Position numbers and translations under genes: made by a program. The notes under the pieces are model-generated. The model did no database searches, was not told where the DNA came from, and worked only from the letters and a program-made list of their open reading frames with translations. From Jeotgalibacillus sp. R-1-5s-1 (GTDB taxonomy: Bacteria > Bacillota > Bacilli > Bacillales > Jeotgalibacillaceae): a DNA stretch of 64,000 nt. Positions within the stretch are counted from its first letter, which is position 1, and the number at the start of each line of letters is the position of its first letter. Below, in pieces: positions 35,518 through 46,402 of the stretch. The DNA lies in the NCBI RefSeq assembly GCF_004405105.1, contig NZ_SORW01000053.1, positions 1 to 64,000 of the forward strand. The letters are read 5' to 3'.

Positions 35518-36525
35518 TTATTCCTCAAACAGCCTGTCTACCGCTTCTGTAGGGGACATCTGATGATCCCTTACCAGTCTCTCATACTCTTTCAGTCGTT
35601 CTTTACGGTTTTCCATAGAAAGAAAATGATCGTACAGCCGGTCCAGCAGCATCTGGTTCATCCAGTCGACGGATTGTTCACGCCTTCTTTTTTCAAACTG
35701 ACCACTTTGTTTCATCTGCTTGTCAAATTCAGTAACCAGCTGCCAGAGCTCAAGTATTCCCTTATTCAGCAAAGCAGAGCATGTATAGGCTTCAGGCTTC
35801 CACCCTTCTGTTGCAGGTGTAAGAAAATGCAGCAGCTGACTGAATTCATTTCTTGTCTTTTGTGCCGGCTGCTCGTTTTGACCATCTGCTTTATTGATCA
35901 CAATGGCATCTACAAGCTCCATGATTCCTTTTTTCATCCCCTGGAGTTCATCTCCGGCACCGGTTAAGGTAAGAAGCAGGAAGAAATCGACCATGCCTCT
36001 TACCATTCCTTCACTTTGTCCGACCCCTACCGTTTCAACGAGTATAAGATCATAGCCTGCTGCCTCACAAAGGAGCATCGTCTCACGCGTCATTCGTGCC
36101 ACCCCGCCGAGTGTTCCGGCTGAAGGAGATGGACGGATAAAGACATCCGGATGATTTGATAAGGTTTCCATCCTTGTTTTATCTCCGAGAATACTTCCAC
36201 CGGAACGGGAAGAGCTTGGATCGATCGCAAGAACCGCTATGCGCTTTCCTTTCTGTACGACATTGCTCCCAAACGTCTCTATCCATGTGCTTTTTCCCGC
36301 TCCAGGGACACCTGTAATGCCGATTCTGATACTGTTTCCAGTGTAAGGGAGCAGCACGTTGATCAGCTCTGAAGCGAGCCTGCGGTGAAAACCGTTTTTA
36401 CTCTCAATCAATGTGATTCCTTTTGACAGCGCACTCCGGTCACCATTTCGTATACGTTCAGCTATTTCAGGAATATGAATGCTTTCCTCTTTTTTTCGCC
36501 GGAACGTCCTTTTGGCTTTAGTCAT
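35518..36525 (-). CDS. meaB: Methylmalonyl-CoA mutase-associated GTPase MeaB
   Basis: G3E-family chaperone that gates cobalamin loading and protects the mutase. 335 residues; Walker [10 protein letters not shown] (72-80), VGVGQSE switch and NKADG base motif. The start (36525) overlaps the mutB stop by 8 nt (ATGACTAA), with AGGAAG upstream, so the GTPase is coupled to its client subunit. Confidence 0.92.
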   Translation of the reverse strand: MTKAKRTFRRKKEESIHIPEIAERIRNGDRSALSKGITLIESKNGFHRRLASELINVLLPYTGNSIRIGITGVPGAGKSTWIETFGSNVVQKGKRIAVLAIDPSSSRSGGSILGDKTRMETLSNHPDVFIRPSPSAGTLGGVARMTRETMLLCEAAGYDLILVETVGVGQSEGMVRGMVDFFLLLTLTGAGDELQGMKKGIMELVDAIVINKADGQNEQPAQKTRNEFSQLLHFLTPATEGWKPEAYTCSALLNKGILELWQLVTEFDKQMKQSGQFEKRRREQSVDWMNQMLLDRLYDHFLSMENRKERLKEYERLVRDHQMSPTEAVDRLFEE

Positions 36526-38671
36526 TCTCTGTGACTTCCTCATACCCGAGACGCTGATAAATTTCTTCAATTACTTTTTCTGCAGCAGCCGGGATGACAG
36601 TTCCCGGACCAAAAATCGCGGAAGCACCGTTTTCAAGAAGAAAAGCGTAATCCTGAGCCGGGATGACACCGCCAATCACGACCATGATGTCTTCACGACC
36701 CCAGTTTTTCAGTTCTCTGATTAATTCAGGTACTAATGTTTTATGACCCGCCGCAAGGGAACTTACACCAATTACATGTACATCATTTTCCACGGCCTGT
36801 GTCGCCGTTTCTTTAGGTGTCTGGAAAAGCGGTCCGATATCCACGTCAAAACCGAGATCCGCAAAGGCGGTGGAAATAACCTTTGCTCCTCTGTCATGAC
36901 CGTCCTGACCCATTTTGGCGATGAGAATCCTTGGTCTTCTTCCTTCATTTTCAAGGAATTCAGCCGTCATCTCCCGGACGTTTTCGATCGCTGCAGCATC
37001 AGAATAGCTTTCACTGTAGACGCCGCTCACAGACCTGATCACGGCACGGTGTCTTCCGCTGACATGCTCTATCGCATCGGAAATTTCACCGAGTGTCGCG
37101 CGGAGCCTTGCAGCTTCAACCGCTTTTTCAAGAAGATTATCCTCTCCGCTTTCAGCCGCCTGCTTTAATGCAGCTAAAGCCTTTTCCACCGCTTTCTCAT
37201 CGCGTGATCCACGAAGCTTTTCAAGGCGTTCGACCTGACTCTTCCTCACTTTTTCGTTGTCGATCGAAAGGATTTCAATGTCTTCTTCCTGCTCCAGACG
37301 ATATTTATTCACGCCGATAATGGTTTCCCTGCCGGAATCAATTTTCGCCTGTCTTTTTGCAGCTGCTTCTTCGATTCTCATTTTAGGCAGACCTGTTTCA
37401 ATCGCTTTCGTCATGCCGCCGAGTGATTCGATTTCTTCAATGTGACCCCAGGCTTTTTCCATGAGCTGATCCGTAAGAGCTTCCACATAGTAGGATCCTC
37501 CCCACGGATCAATGACATCAGTAATGCCTGTCTCATCCTGAAGGTATAGCTGCGTGTTTCTTGCAATTCTCGCTGAAAAGTCAGTTGGCAGGGCAATCGC
37601 TTCATCAAGTGCGTTTGTGTGAAGAGACTGAGTATGCCCCATTGCTGCAGCATGTGCCTCCATCAGCGTTCTCATAACATTGTTGAATGGATCCTGCTCT
37701 GTCAGAGACCAGCCTGACGTTTGTGAGTGTGTTCTTAAGGCGAGTGACTTTGGATTCTTCGGGTCAAACTGTTTTAGCAACGTTGCCCACATTCTCCTCG
37801 CTGCTCTCATTTTCGCCACTTCCATAAAGTAATTCATGCCGATTCCCCAGAAAAACGACAGCCGCGGTGCAAACTGGTCGATATCGATCCCGGCCTGAAT
37901 TCCTGTACGGACATATTCAAGTCCGTCTGCGAGTGTATACGCAAGCTCTACATCTGCCGGTGCTCCAGCTTCCTGCATATGATAGCCCGAGATCGAGATT
38001 GAATTGAACTTCGGCATATTCGATGCTGTGTACGCAAAAATATCCGCAATGATTTTCATAGACATATCCGGCGGATAAATATATGTGTTACGTACCATGT
38101 ACTCTTTTAAAATATCATTTTGAATTGTTCCGGACAGCTTCTCAGGTGATACCCCCTGTTCTTCAGCCGCTACGATATAAAAAGCCATAATCGGTAGCAC
38201 CGCTCCGTTCATCGTCATGGATACGGACATCTGGTCAAGAGGAATACCGTCGAAAAGAATCTTCATATCCTCAACAGAGTCAATCGCCACACCTGCTTTT
38301 CCAACATCACCCGTTACTCTTGGATGATCGGAATCATATCCTCGGTGAGTAGCCAGATCAAAAGCGACCGACAAGCCTTTTTGTCCCATTTCGAGATTCC
38401 GCCTGTAGAAAGCATTACTTTCTTCTGCCGTCGAGAATCCGGCATACTGCCTGATTGTCCATGGACGGCTCGTATACATGGTCGGATAAGGTCCTCTCGT
38501 AAAAGGGGCAAGGCCCGGAAGATCCTGCAGATGTTTCGCGGACCCGATATCAGCTTCCGTATAATAATCCTTAATCTTTATTTCTTCGTTCGTCAGCATT
38601 TCATTTCCTTTCAGCGACAACGTTTCTTTTATGTTTGCGTAATTGAAAGAAGACTGATTAAATTCAGGCAT
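36518..38671 (-). CDS. mutB: Methylmalonyl-CoA mutase, large (alpha) subunit
   Basis: Adenosylcobalamin-dependent isomerisation of (R)-methylmalonyl-CoA to succinyl-CoA. 717 residues: TIM-barrel substrate domain (about 1-560) and C-terminal B12 domain with DGHDRG, whose His592 ligates cobalt. Start 38671 after AAAGGAGAGG, overlapping the mutA stop by 8 nt (ATGCCTGA). With MutA and MeaB it completes propionate-to-succinate conversion. Confidence 0.95.
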   Translation of the reverse strand: MPEFNQSSFNYANIKETLSLKGNEMLTNEEIKIKDYYTEADIGSAKHLQDLPGLAPFTRGPYPTMYTSRPWTIRQYAGFSTAEESNAFYRRNLEMGQKGLSVAFDLATHRGYDSDHPRVTGDVGKAGVAIDSVEDMKILFDGIPLDQMSVSMTMNGAVLPIMAFYIVAAEEQGVSPEKLSGTIQNDILKEYMVRNTYIYPPDMSMKIIADIFAYTASNMPKFNSISISGYHMQEAGAPADVELAYTLADGLEYVRTGIQAGIDIDQFAPRLSFFWGIGMNYFMEVAKMRAARRMWATLLKQFDPKNPKSLALRTHSQTSGWSLTEQDPFNNVMRTLMEAHAAAMGHTQSLHTNALDEAIALPTDFSARIARNTQLYLQDETGITDVIDPWGGSYYVEALTDQLMEKAWGHIEEIESLGGMTKAIETGLPKMRIEEAAAKRQAKIDSGRETIIGVNKYRLEQEEDIEILSIDNEKVRKSQVERLEKLRGSRDEKAVEKALAALKQAAESGEDNLLEKAVEAARLRATLGEISDAIEHVSGRHRAVIRSVSGVYSESYSDAAAIENVREMTAEFLENEGRRPRILIAKMGQDGHDRGAKVISTAFADLGFDVDIGPLFQTPKETATQAVENDVHVIGVSSLAAGHKTLVPELIRELKNWGREDIMVVIGGVIPAQDYAFLLENGASAIFGPGTVIPAAAEKVIEEIYQRLGYEEVTEND

Positions 38672-40313
38672 TGTCTTCCTCTCCTTTCCCCTCAAATAGA
38701 ACCCTTTCAAGGAAGTCAATCATGTCAAGCCCCTCATAGACGGAACCGTCGAGATCAGGATAAACATCCTGAACCTTCCCTGCAGCAAAGAGTTTCTGAT
38801 GTCGGTTCTTCGCGCTTAAAAAGTTTGGTAAATGCTCTTTGTATATGTCATTACTGCCGCAGGCGATCAGGACATCCGCTTTATGATCATTTTCGTCCAC
38901 TTTTACACCGGCTGCTGCAAATACACCTTTAACAAAGTCAGCCCGTGGTTTATAGTCTTTTAACTCTCCCATTGTTACGAGGGAAACAGATCTGGTCTTT
39001 TCCTGATGAACCCGTCTGATCAATTGATCCCAAGACTGACCGATGGTACGTCTGTTGTTAGCAGGTGTAACATTTTTCGATACCTCGGCATAACGGTTCA
39101 TCCCGACAATCGTTGTTTTACGTTTTCTAACATCGTGGTTCCTCGAATGCCAGACTTCATCAACCTTTTTCTGCAGCCAGCCATTTTTCACAAGCGCTGA
39201 ATAGGCTCCGCGCTGCTGCATGTCACAAAACTGTTCCCATGCTTTTTGGGCAAGCTCCTTCGTCAGATGTTCGATATAGTAAGACCCGCCAGCAGGATCC
39301 TGTATGTGCTGCAGGAACATTTCCTCTTTCAAAATAAGCTGGAGATTTCTTGCGGCCCGGAAAGCTTGAGAAGAAAGATCTGCTGATTGCTCGTGTGGTG
39401 CCGTATACAAATAATCCACTCCGGCAAGCACGGCTGCAAAAGCTTCATTCCCCGCTCTTAAAAGATTGACGTGCTGGTCCTGAGAGCTCTTTGTAAAAGC
39501 AGAGGTTTCACTGCCGATCGTGATTGACTGACCGGTTCCGTAATGAGAAACGAAGTGCTTCCATAATACCCGGAACGCCCTGATTTTAGCAATTTCACTG
39601 AAAAAGGAAGACCCTGTTGAAAATGACGCGTGCATTTTTGAGAAGGTTTTCTGTGAATCCCACCCAAAAGATTCAGCTGTTTCAACCCATTCTGCTGCCT
39701 GCGAGAGCACAACAGCTAATTCCTCTACAATACCTGCTCCCTCGTTATGCCAGTGCACAGCTGTTAAAGGTATCGTCCTGAGCGCAGGCTGAGATTCATC
39801 AAGTTGAGCCCACGGTTTAAACCAGTTCTCATGACTCTTATCTCCTGTTAAGGAAGAATGTGCATCGATTCCGAAAACACCTTCAATCTGTTTAGCTGAT
39901 GAAAGAAGAGATTCATGCCAGCCGGCAGCTGTTTCTTTTGAGATCAGGTAAACGTGTGGGTTTTCCAGCAGATTCAGCGCTTTCTCTGCATCAGCAGCCG
40001 TCCAATGCTCAAACTGTTCAGCTGATATCACTTCTGTGCCTTTTTTAAGCTCAGTTTCAAATCTGCTTAACGCCTCACCTGGATGATGTCCATTCACACG
40101 CTGCGCGATTTTCCAGCCTGACTGACTTTTCCACGTTCTGGCCGGATGGTACTCAGGTATCTCCGGTCTATCTGTATATAAAGGATTGATGTGAATCCCA
40201 TCAATGGTCTTTTTATGTATGCTGTGAAGCGGTTTCCCCTTGAGCGCCGCTTCTGCACTCTTTTCCCAGTCCTGTACTGAGTGAACCGGAAAACTAATGT
40301 CCCTTTTGTTCAT
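38664..40313 (-). CDS. mutA: Methylmalonyl-CoA mutase, small (beta) subunit
   Basis: 549 residues, homologous to MutB but catalytically silent: the C-terminal domain lacks the DxHxxG cobalt-binding motif, as expected of the beta subunit of the heterodimeric enzyme. The ATG at 40313 lies 21 nt from GGGAGGG, but a small hairpin (GCTGC-ATTT-GCAGC) sits in between. A non-canonical ATT at 40328 would be the alternative start. A cre site is just upstream. Confidence 0.88.
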   Translation of the reverse strand: MNKRDISFPVHSVQDWEKSAEAALKGKPLHSIHKKTIDGIHINPLYTDRPEIPEYHPARTWKSQSGWKIAQRVNGHHPGEALSRFETELKKGTEVISAEQFEHWTAADAEKALNLLENPHVYLISKETAAGWHESLLSSAKQIEGVFGIDAHSSLTGDKSHENWFKPWAQLDESQPALRTIPLTAVHWHNEGAGIVEELAVVLSQAAEWVETAESFGWDSQKTFSKMHASFSTGSSFFSEIAKIRAFRVLWKHFVSHYGTGQSITIGSETSAFTKSSQDQHVNLLRAGNEAFAAVLAGVDYLYTAPHEQSADLSSQAFRAARNLQLILKEEMFLQHIQDPAGGSYYIEHLTKELAQKAWEQFCDMQQRGAYSALVKNGWLQKKVDEVWHSRNHDVRKRKTTIVGMNRYAEVSKNVTPANNRRTIGQSWDQLIRRVHQEKTRSVSLVTMGELKDYKPRADFVKGVFAAAGVKVDENDHKADVLIACGSNDIYKEHLPNFLSAKNRHQKLFAAGKVQDVYPDLDGSVYEGLDMIDFLERVLFEGKGEEDNA

Positions 40314-40315
40314 GG

Positions 40316-40340
40316 CCGTGCTGCAAATGCAGCTCCCTCC
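40316..40340 (-). promoter_or_regulatory. Hairpin between SD and start codon of mutA
   Basis: GGAGGGA, then GCTGC-ATTT-GCAGC, then ACGGCC and ATG. Folding of the 14-nt hairpin would cut the SD-to-AUG distance from 21 to about 7 nt. Confidence 0.45.
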
Positions 40341-40341
40341 C

Positions 40342-40357
40342 TTGTAATCGTTTTCAT
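40342..40357. promoter_or_regulatory. cre (CcpA) site upstream of mutA
   Basis: Minus strand ATGAAAACGATTACAA matches WTGNAANCGNWWNCAW at every position. It lies about 30 bp after a promoter candidate (TTTTCA-17-TATACT), a road-block position. Confidence 0.7.
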
Positions 40358-40423
40358 TTTTGCGCATTGATAACAGAGCGTGCGCTATCTCCAGTATAAT
40401 GAAAAAACCTTCCATTGAAAAGA

Positions 40424-40454
40424 AGAGCCGGTCGCACTCAAGCGGCCGGCTTTT
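40424..40454 (-). terminator. Terminator of the bkd operon
   Basis: AGCCGG.CGC...GCG.CCGGCT followed by CTTTTC; separates bkdB from mutA. Confidence 0.8.
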
Positions 40455-40459
40455 ATTCA

Positions 40460-41755
40460 TTAATAAACTGAAGTGTTTTCAGATGTATTTTCAAGAATTT
40501 CCTTCACACGCTTCAGGAATCGTCCGCAGACAAGACCATCAAGCACGCGGTGATCAAGCGACAGACACAAATTCACCATATCTCTGACAGCGATCATGCC
40601 ATTGTTCATTACAACCGGACGCTTTACGATGGATTCAACCTGGAGAATAGCAGCCTGCGGGTGATTAATAATGCCCATAGACTGAACAGATCCGAATGAA
40701 CCGGTATTATTCACCGTAAACGTTCCGCCCTGCATATCTTCAGACTTCAGCTTGCCGGCACGGACTTTGCCTGCCAACTCATTGATCTCACGGCCGATGC
40801 CTTTGATCGTTTTTTCATCAGCATGCTTAATAACCGGAACAAACAATGCATCATCCGTTGCGACAGCAATGGAAATGTTAATGTCTTTCTTCTGAATGAT
40901 CTTATCCCCTGCCCACATGGAGTTCATTTGCGGGAACTCCTTCAGAGCCTGGGCAACAGCCTTAACGAAAAATGCAAAGTAAGTAATGTTAAAGCCTTCT
41001 TTTTGTTTAAAATCACCTTTGATCGAGTCGCGGTAGGCAACAAGATTTGTAACATCAACTTCCATCATGGTCCATGCGTGAGGTGCTTCATGTTTACTCT
41101 TCAGCATGTTGGCAGCAATTGCTTTACGGACGCCAGTTACAGGAATTTCAATATCACCAGGTGCTGACGGTACTGAAGTCTGCTGCTTTGGCTGTGCAGC
41201 TGGTTTAGGTACTTCCTCCGTGCGTGTTTCCTGGACTGGTACTGCTGCAGGCGCTGAAGATGCTGTTGGAATCTCACCGGAATCAATGATTTTCTGAAGG
41301 TCTTTTCGAGTAATACGTCCTTCTTTTCCTGATCCCTGTACCTGAGAAAGGTCAATGCCATGCTCTTGTGACATGCGCATAACAGCAGGTGAATAACGGG
41401 CTTTTGATCCATCCTGTTTTGGTGCCTGAGCCTTTACAGGAGCAGCCTGTGCTGAAGGCTTTTCAGCCGGTGCTTCCTTTTTCTCAGGTTCAGCAGACGG
41501 CTCTGAACCGCCACCCTCCACCTCAATCGTACAGATGACTTCACCTACTTCAAGTGTATCGCCTTCAGCAGCAACGAGTTCCTTAATGACACCAGAAAAT
41601 GATGAAGGAACCTCCGCATTCACTTTATCTGTATTTACTTCAGCGATTGGATCATATTTATTAACAGTGTCTCCTGGCTGAACCAGCCATTTTTCAATCG
41701 TACCTTCAGTTACAGACTCCCCTAACTGAGGCATGGTCATTTTTTCAATTCCCAC
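40460..41755 (-). CDS. bkdB: Branched-chain alpha-keto acid dehydrogenase E2 (lipoyl acyltransferase)
   Basis: Core of the Bkd complex. 431 residues: lipoyl domain with Lys44 (NTDKVNAEV), Ala/Pro/Glu-rich linker (about 85-120), E3-binding domain (YSPAVMRMSQEHGIDL and on), and catalytic domain ending with His402/Asp406 (DHRVLDG). Last gene of the operon, 22 bp after bkdAB. Confidence 0.95.
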   Translation of the reverse strand: MGIEKMTMPQLGESVTEGTIEKWLVQPGDTVNKYDPIAEVNTDKVNAEVPSSFSGVIKELVAAEGDTLEVGEVICTIEVEGGGSEPSAEPEKKEAPAEKPSAQAAPVKAQAPKQDGSKARYSPAVMRMSQEHGIDLSQVQGSGKEGRITRKDLQKIIDSGEIPTASSAPAAVPVQETRTEEVPKPAAQPKQQTSVPSAPGDIEIPVTGVRKAIAANMLKSKHEAPHAWTMMEVDVTNLVAYRDSIKGDFKQKEGFNITYFAFFVKAVAQALKEFPQMNSMWAGDKIIQKKDINISIAVATDDALFVPVIKHADEKTIKGIGREINELAGKVRAGKLKSEDMQGGTFTVNNTGSFGSVQSMGIINHPQAAILQVESIVKRPVVMNNGMIAVRDMVNLCLSLDHRVLDGLVCGRFLKRVKEILENTSENTSVY

Positions 41756-41777
41756 AGAAACGGCCTCCTTTTATCGA

Positions 41778-42761
41778 TTAATATTCAGCTAGTTCTTTCA
41801 TGGCTTTTTCCACTTTATCCGGATTGACCATGAAGAATTTTTCCATTGTTGGTGCATATGGCATCGCCGGAATATCAGGACCAGCAAGACGCATGATAGG
41901 CGCATCCAGATCAAACAGGCAGTTCTCTGCAATGATGGCAGCCACCTCACCCATGATGCTACCTTCTTTCGTGTCTTCTGTAATAAGAAGTACTTTGCCT
42001 GTCTTTTTAGCGGCTTCAATAATCGCTTCTTTATCTAACGGGTAAATCGTGCGAAGGTCCAGCACATGAACACTGAAGCCGTCCTCTGCAAGACGCTCTG
42101 CAGCCTGCAGGGCAAAATGTACACAGAGACCATATGTAATCACTGTAATGTCCTCGCCCTCACGCTTTACATCCGCTTTACCGATTTCAATTGTATAATC
42201 CTCTTCAGGAACCTCACCTTTAATCAGGCGGTAGGCACGCTTATGCTCAAAGAACATAACCGGATCATCGTCGCGGATCGCGGCTTTCAGCAGCCCTTTT
42301 ACGTCATAAGGTGTTGAAGGCATGACAATTTTAAGCCCTGGCTGATTGGCAAATACGGCTTCCACTGATTGTGAGTGATAAAGTGCTCCGTGAACACCGC
42401 CACCATAAGGGGCACGAATGACCATTGGGCAGCTCCAGTCGTTATTTGAACGGTAGCGGATTTTTGCCGCTTCTGAAATGATCTGATTGACTGCAGGCAT
42501 GATAAAGTCAGCAAACTGCATTTCAGCGATTGGACGCATGCCATACATGGCTGCACCGATTCCTACGCCTGCAATCGCAGATTCTGCAAGTGGTGTATCA
42601 ATCACGCGGTCTTCTCCAAACTGATCATACAACCCGTTTGTCGCTTTAAATACTCCACCTTTTTTCCCTACATCTTCACCAAGGACAAACACGCGCTCGT
42701 CCCGTTCCATTTCTTCTTTCATCGCTAAAGTAACAGCATCAATATATGACATTACCGGCAT
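41778..42761 (-). CDS. bkdAB: Branched-chain alpha-keto acid dehydrogenase E1 beta
   Basis: 327 residues, transketolase-like. GEDVGKKGGVFKAT, ESAIAGVGIGAAMYG (TPP-proximal Glu) and the C-terminal DLRTIYPLD are typical. Forms the alpha2-beta2 decarboxylase with BkdAA. The start codon ATG follows an AAAGGGGGAT ribosome site. Confidence 0.95.
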   Translation of the reverse strand: MPVMSYIDAVTLAMKEEMERDERVFVLGEDVGKKGGVFKATNGLYDQFGEDRVIDTPLAESAIAGVGIGAAMYGMRPIAEMQFADFIMPAVNQIISEAAKIRYRSNNDWSCPMVIRAPYGGGVHGALYHSQSVEAVFANQPGLKIVMPSTPYDVKGLLKAAIRDDDPVMFFEHKRAYRLIKGEVPEEDYTIEIGKADVKREGEDITVITYGLCVHFALQAAERLAEDGFSVHVLDLRTIYPLDKEAIIEAAKKTGKVLLITEDTKEGSIMGEVAAIIAENCLFDLDAPIMRLAGPDIPAMPYAPTMEKFFMVNPDKVEKAMKELAEY

Positions 42762-42775
42762 CGGTTGATCCCCCT

Positions 42776-43774
42776 TTAATTTTGCTCTGCGTAAACGTAT
42801 TTCAGCGCTGATTCAGGATCTGCATACGGAGCCTTTTCAGCATATTCAGTCGCTTCGTTGACTTCTTTCATAATCCGGTCATTGATTTCCTTTTCGAGCG
42901 CATCATCCATCACACCGTTTTCCTTAAGGTAAGCGCCAAACGTAATAATCGGATCCAGCGATTTCGCTTTTGCCACTTCATCAGGAGAACGGTAAGCACG
43001 GTCATCATCATCTGAAGAGTGAGCTGTTAGACGGTAGGAAACCGTTTCAACAAGTGTTGGACCTTCTCCTCTTCTTCCGCGGTCAGCCGCTTCCTTTACT
43101 GCCTTGTACACTTCAAGAGGATCATTGCCATCTACCGTAATACCCGGCATCCCATAACCGATCGCACGGTCCGATACGTTTTCACACGCCAGCTGCTTTT
43201 CAATCGGAACGGAAATCGCGTACTTATTATTTTCACACATGAAAATAACAGGCAGCTTATGAACACCTGCAAAGTTAGCTCCCTCATGGAAATCTCCCTG
43301 ATTGGAAGAACCTTCACCAAATGTAACGAATGTCACAAGATCTTTTTTCTCCATTTTCCCGGCAAGCGCAAGTCCAACAGCGTGAGGAACCTGTGTTGTA
43401 ACCGGAGATGAACCTGTTACAATTCTTTTTGCCTTATGGCCAAAGTGACCCGGCATCTGACGGCCGCCTGAATTCGGATCTTCAGCCTTGGCAAATCCGG
43501 AAAGCATCAGTTCACGTGCAGTCATGCCAAAATGAAGTACAACACCCATGTCACGGTAATACGGAAGTGCATAATCCTTTTCAACATCAAGAGCAAATGC
43601 TGCTCCAACCTGAGCCGCTTCCTGTCCCTGACATGAAATCACAAAAGGAATTTTCCCTGAACGGTTTAACAGCCACATACGCTCGTCAATTCTTCTCGCA
43701 AGCAGCATCGTTTCATAGATTTTCAGTACATCATCGTTCGTTAAACCCAGTTCTTCATGGCGATTTTTACTCAT
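42776..43774 (-). CDS. bkdAA: Branched-chain alpha-keto acid dehydrogenase E1 alpha
   Basis: 332 residues. The thiamine diphosphate motif is GEGSSNQGDFHEG...ENN, with Glu instead of the usual Asp in GDG. The Ser-containing loop YRLTAHSSDDD is the conserved phosphorylation-loop region. Start 43774 after CAGGAGGTTGAAAAC. Confidence 0.94.
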   Translation of the reverse strand: MSKNRHEELGLTNDDVLKIYETMLLARRIDERMWLLNRSGKIPFVISCQGQEAAQVGAAFALDVEKDYALPYYRDMGVVLHFGMTARELMLSGFAKAEDPNSGGRQMPGHFGHKAKRIVTGSSPVTTQVPHAVGLALAGKMEKKDLVTFVTFGEGSSNQGDFHEGANFAGVHKLPVIFMCENNKYAISVPIEKQLACENVSDRAIGYGMPGITVDGNDPLEVYKAVKEAADRGRRGEGPTLVETVSYRLTAHSSDDDDRAYRSPDEVAKAKSLDPIITFGAYLKENGVMDDALEKEINDRIMKEVNEATEYAEKAPYADPESALKYVYAEQN

Positions 43775-43797
43775 GTTTTCAACCTCCTGATTCATCA

Positions 43798-45219
43798 TTA
43801 TGAATGAATAGCCTTTCCATCAACTGCAAGGGCCGCTTCGCCGATCGCTTCACTTAATGTCGGATGCGGGTGTATCGTCTGGCCGACTTCCCATGGTGTG
43901 GCATCAAGCACACGCGCAAGTCCTGCTTCAGAGATCATATCTGTGACGTGAGGACCGATCATATGGACACCTAAAATGTCGTTTGATGCTTTGTCAGCAA
44001 TGATTTTTACAAAGCCGTCAGATTTCCCGAAAACAAGCGCTTTTCCGATTGCTTTAAACGGGAATTTTCCGATCTTCACGTCGTATCCCTCGTCCTTCGC
44101 CTGCTGTTCAGTCAGACCGACACTTGCTGCTTCAGGGCTTGAATAAATACATTTTGACACAAGGCTGTAGTCGATAGGTGATACGTCCAGTCCTGCAATA
44201 TGCTCAACAGCGTGAATACCTTCATGTGAGGCAACGTGCGCAAGCTGAAGACCGCCAATGACATCACCAATCGCATAAATGTGGGATTCCTTTGTCTGAA
44301 GCTTGTTGTTCACTTTAATAAAGCCGTTTTCCACCTGGATCTCAGTATTTTCAAGACCGATTCCTTCTGTGTTGGCACTTCGTCCAACCGACACAAGAAT
44401 TTTTTCAGCTGAATACGTAACCGCTTCACCTTTTACTTCAGCTGAAATGGATACACCATCTCCCTTTTTGGCACTTGTCGCATCGACTTTTGCACCTGTA
44501 ACAATGGTGATTCCTTTTTTCTTCAGCAGCTTTTCCATTTCTTTCGATACATCCGCATCCTCTGTCGGGATAATACGGTCTGCATACTCAAGAACGGTTA
44601 CTTCAACGCCAAAATCAGCCATCATGGATGCCCATTCAATCCCGATCACGCCACCTCCAACAATGATCATCGATGCAGGCAATGCTTCAAGCTCAAGCGT
44701 CTCATCCGAGCTCAGGATATGCGTGCCATCAATGTCAAGGCCCGGCAATGAGCGCGGTCTGGAACCTGTTGCGACAATGACGTTTTTTGGAATCAGCATT
44801 TCATTTTCAGTTCCGTCCGTCATTTCCACTGAAATCGTACCCGGCATAGGGGAAAAAATGGATGGTCCAAGAATTCGTCCAAAGCCGTCAAAAACATCGA
44901 TTTTACCCTGTTTCATCAGGTGCTGAACACCTTTATGAAGCTGATCCACGATCGCCTGTTTGCGCTCCTGAACTTTAGTGAAATTTAATACAGCCTCTTT
45001 AATATCAACGCCAAAATCGGCAGCATTTTTTGCTGTAGCAAATACCTCTGCACTTCTTAAAAGTGCTTTACTCGGAATACACCCTCTGTGAAGACATGTT
45101 CCACCAAGCTTTCCTTTCTCAACGATTGCCGTTTTTAACCCAAGCTGTGAGGCACGGATCGCCGCAACGTATCCGCCTGTTCCTCCGCCGAGTATGACGA
45201 GATCATATTCTTCTGCCAT
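43798..45219 (-). CDS. lpdV: Dihydrolipoyl dehydrogenase of the Bkd complex (E3)
   Basis: 473-residue flavoprotein. FAD motif GGGTGGYVAA (11-20), redox pair Cys42/Cys47 (GGTCLHRGCIPS), NAD motif GGGVIGIEWA and C-terminal HPHPTLSE. Its presence inside the operon marks a dedicated E3, as in B. subtilis. Confidence 0.95.
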   Translation of the reverse strand: MAEEYDLVILGGGTGGYVAAIRASQLGLKTAIVEKGKLGGTCLHRGCIPSKALLRSAEVFATAKNAADFGVDIKEAVLNFTKVQERKQAIVDQLHKGVQHLMKQGKIDVFDGFGRILGPSIFSPMPGTISVEMTDGTENEMLIPKNVIVATGSRPRSLPGLDIDGTHILSSDETLELEALPASMIIVGGGVIGIEWASMMADFGVEVTVLEYADRIIPTEDADVSKEMEKLLKKKGITIVTGAKVDATSAKKGDGVSISAEVKGEAVTYSAEKILVSVGRSANTEGIGLENTEIQVENGFIKVNNKLQTKESHIYAIGDVIGGLQLAHVASHEGIHAVEHIAGLDVSPIDYSLVSKCIYSSPEAASVGLTEQQAKDEGYDVKIGKFPFKAIGKALVFGKSDGFVKIIADKASNDILGVHMIGPHVTDMISEAGLARVLDATPWEVGQTIHPHPTLSEAIGEAALAVDGKAIHS

Positions 45220-45233
45220 GAAAATTCCTCCTG

Positions 45234-46337
45234 TCAGCTTTTTACTGAAACATTCCCTAATGGATATACTTTCGCAGTCTCTTCTTCACGAAGCACGCGG
45301 AGCGCTCCTTCTGCAAGAGCCTGAAGTTCATTTTCACCCGGCTGCACGATGACATCGGCAATCCAGTCAATGCGCTCACGGATCAGTTCAACAAAATCTT
45401 TTCCGTAAGCAAGACCCCCTGTTAAAATGATGGCATCTGCTTTGCCTTTTATGGCTGCAGCAGCCGCACCGATTTCCTTTGCCACCTGATAAGCCATCGC
45501 TTCGTATACTTTTTTTGCTTTCTCATCACCGTTTTGGATCATCTGCTCCACCTTGACGGCATCATTCGTGCCAAGATAACCGACTAGACCACCCTGACCT
45601 ACAAGCATTTTCATGATCTCTTCACGGTAATAATCCCCTGAAAAACAAAGTTCCACTAAATCTCCAGCCGGAACGGTTCCTGCCCGCTCCGGACTGAATG
45701 GTCCATCCCCGTGCAGTCCGTTATTCACATCAACAACCCGTCCATTTTCATGAACACCAACTGTAATTCCCCCGCCCATGTGCGTGACAATAAAGTTAGA
45801 GTCTTCATATGATTTCCCTATCTCTTTGGCTACACGTCGGGCAACAGCTTTTTGATTCAGCGCGTGAAAAATACTCTTTCGTTCGATCAGTGAAAATCCG
45901 GAAACGCGTGCGATATCTGAAAGTTCATCTACCACAACCGGATCCACGATAAAGGATGGTATGTTAAGACCCTGTGCAATCTCATAGGCGATAATACCGC
46001 CAAGATTGGAAGCATGCTGACCGGAATAGCCTTTGCGCAAGTCCTTAAGCATAGCTTCATTCACTGAATAAGTTCCGCCTTCGATCGGGCGCAACAAACC
46101 ACCGCGTCCGCACACGGCATCAAGTCTTGAAATATTCATCCCTTCTTCATCAAGCGCCTCAAGAATCGTCTGCTTTCTGAACTGATACTGATCGATAATT
46201 TTACTGTAGCTGTCTATCACACTTGAATCATGCCGAATCGTTTTTTCAAGAATAGCTGTTTCGCTGTCAAACACACCTATTTTCGTTGACGTTGAACCCG
46301 GGTTGATTACTAATATACGGTAGTTTTGATCCTGCAC
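45234..46337 (-). CDS. buk: Butyrate (branched-chain fatty acid) kinase
   Basis: Acetokinase-family enzyme making ATP from butyryl- or isobutyryl/isovaleryl-phosphate. 367 residues; NPGSTSTK (12-19) phosphate loop, HMGGGITV and [11 protein letters not shown] start at 46337 after TGGAGGG. Works with Ptb. Confidence 0.94.
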   Translation of the reverse strand: MQDQNYRILVINPGSTSTKIGVFDSETAILEKTIRHDSSVIDSYSKIIDQYQFRKQTILEALDEEGMNISRLDAVCGRGGLLRPIEGGTYSVNEAMLKDLRKGYSGQHASNLGGIIAYEIAQGLNIPSFIVDPVVVDELSDIARVSGFSLIERKSIFHALNQKAVARRVAKEIGKSYEDSNFIVTHMGGGITVGVHENGRVVDVNNGLHGDGPFSPERAGTVPAGDLVELCFSGDYYREEIMKMLVGQGGLVGYLGTNDAVKVEQMIQNGDEKAKKVYEAMAYQVAKEIGAAAAAIKGKADAIILTGGLAYGKDFVELIRERIDWIADVIVQPGENELQALAEGALRVLREEETAKVYPLGNVSVKS

Positions 46338-46402
46338 GTTTTTCCCTCCAGTAATACAGACCAGTGCCATTGAATCATCAAGGGCACCGGCTTTATTCAT
46401 TC

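Noticed and set aside
38324-38932. 202-codon plus-strand frame across the mutB/mutA junction
   Set aside because: Antisense to two confidently identified genes; Arg/Cys/His-rich shadow composition.
44303-44926. 207-codon plus-strand frame inside lpdV
   Set aside because: Antisense shadow of a clear flavoprotein gene, no ribosome site.
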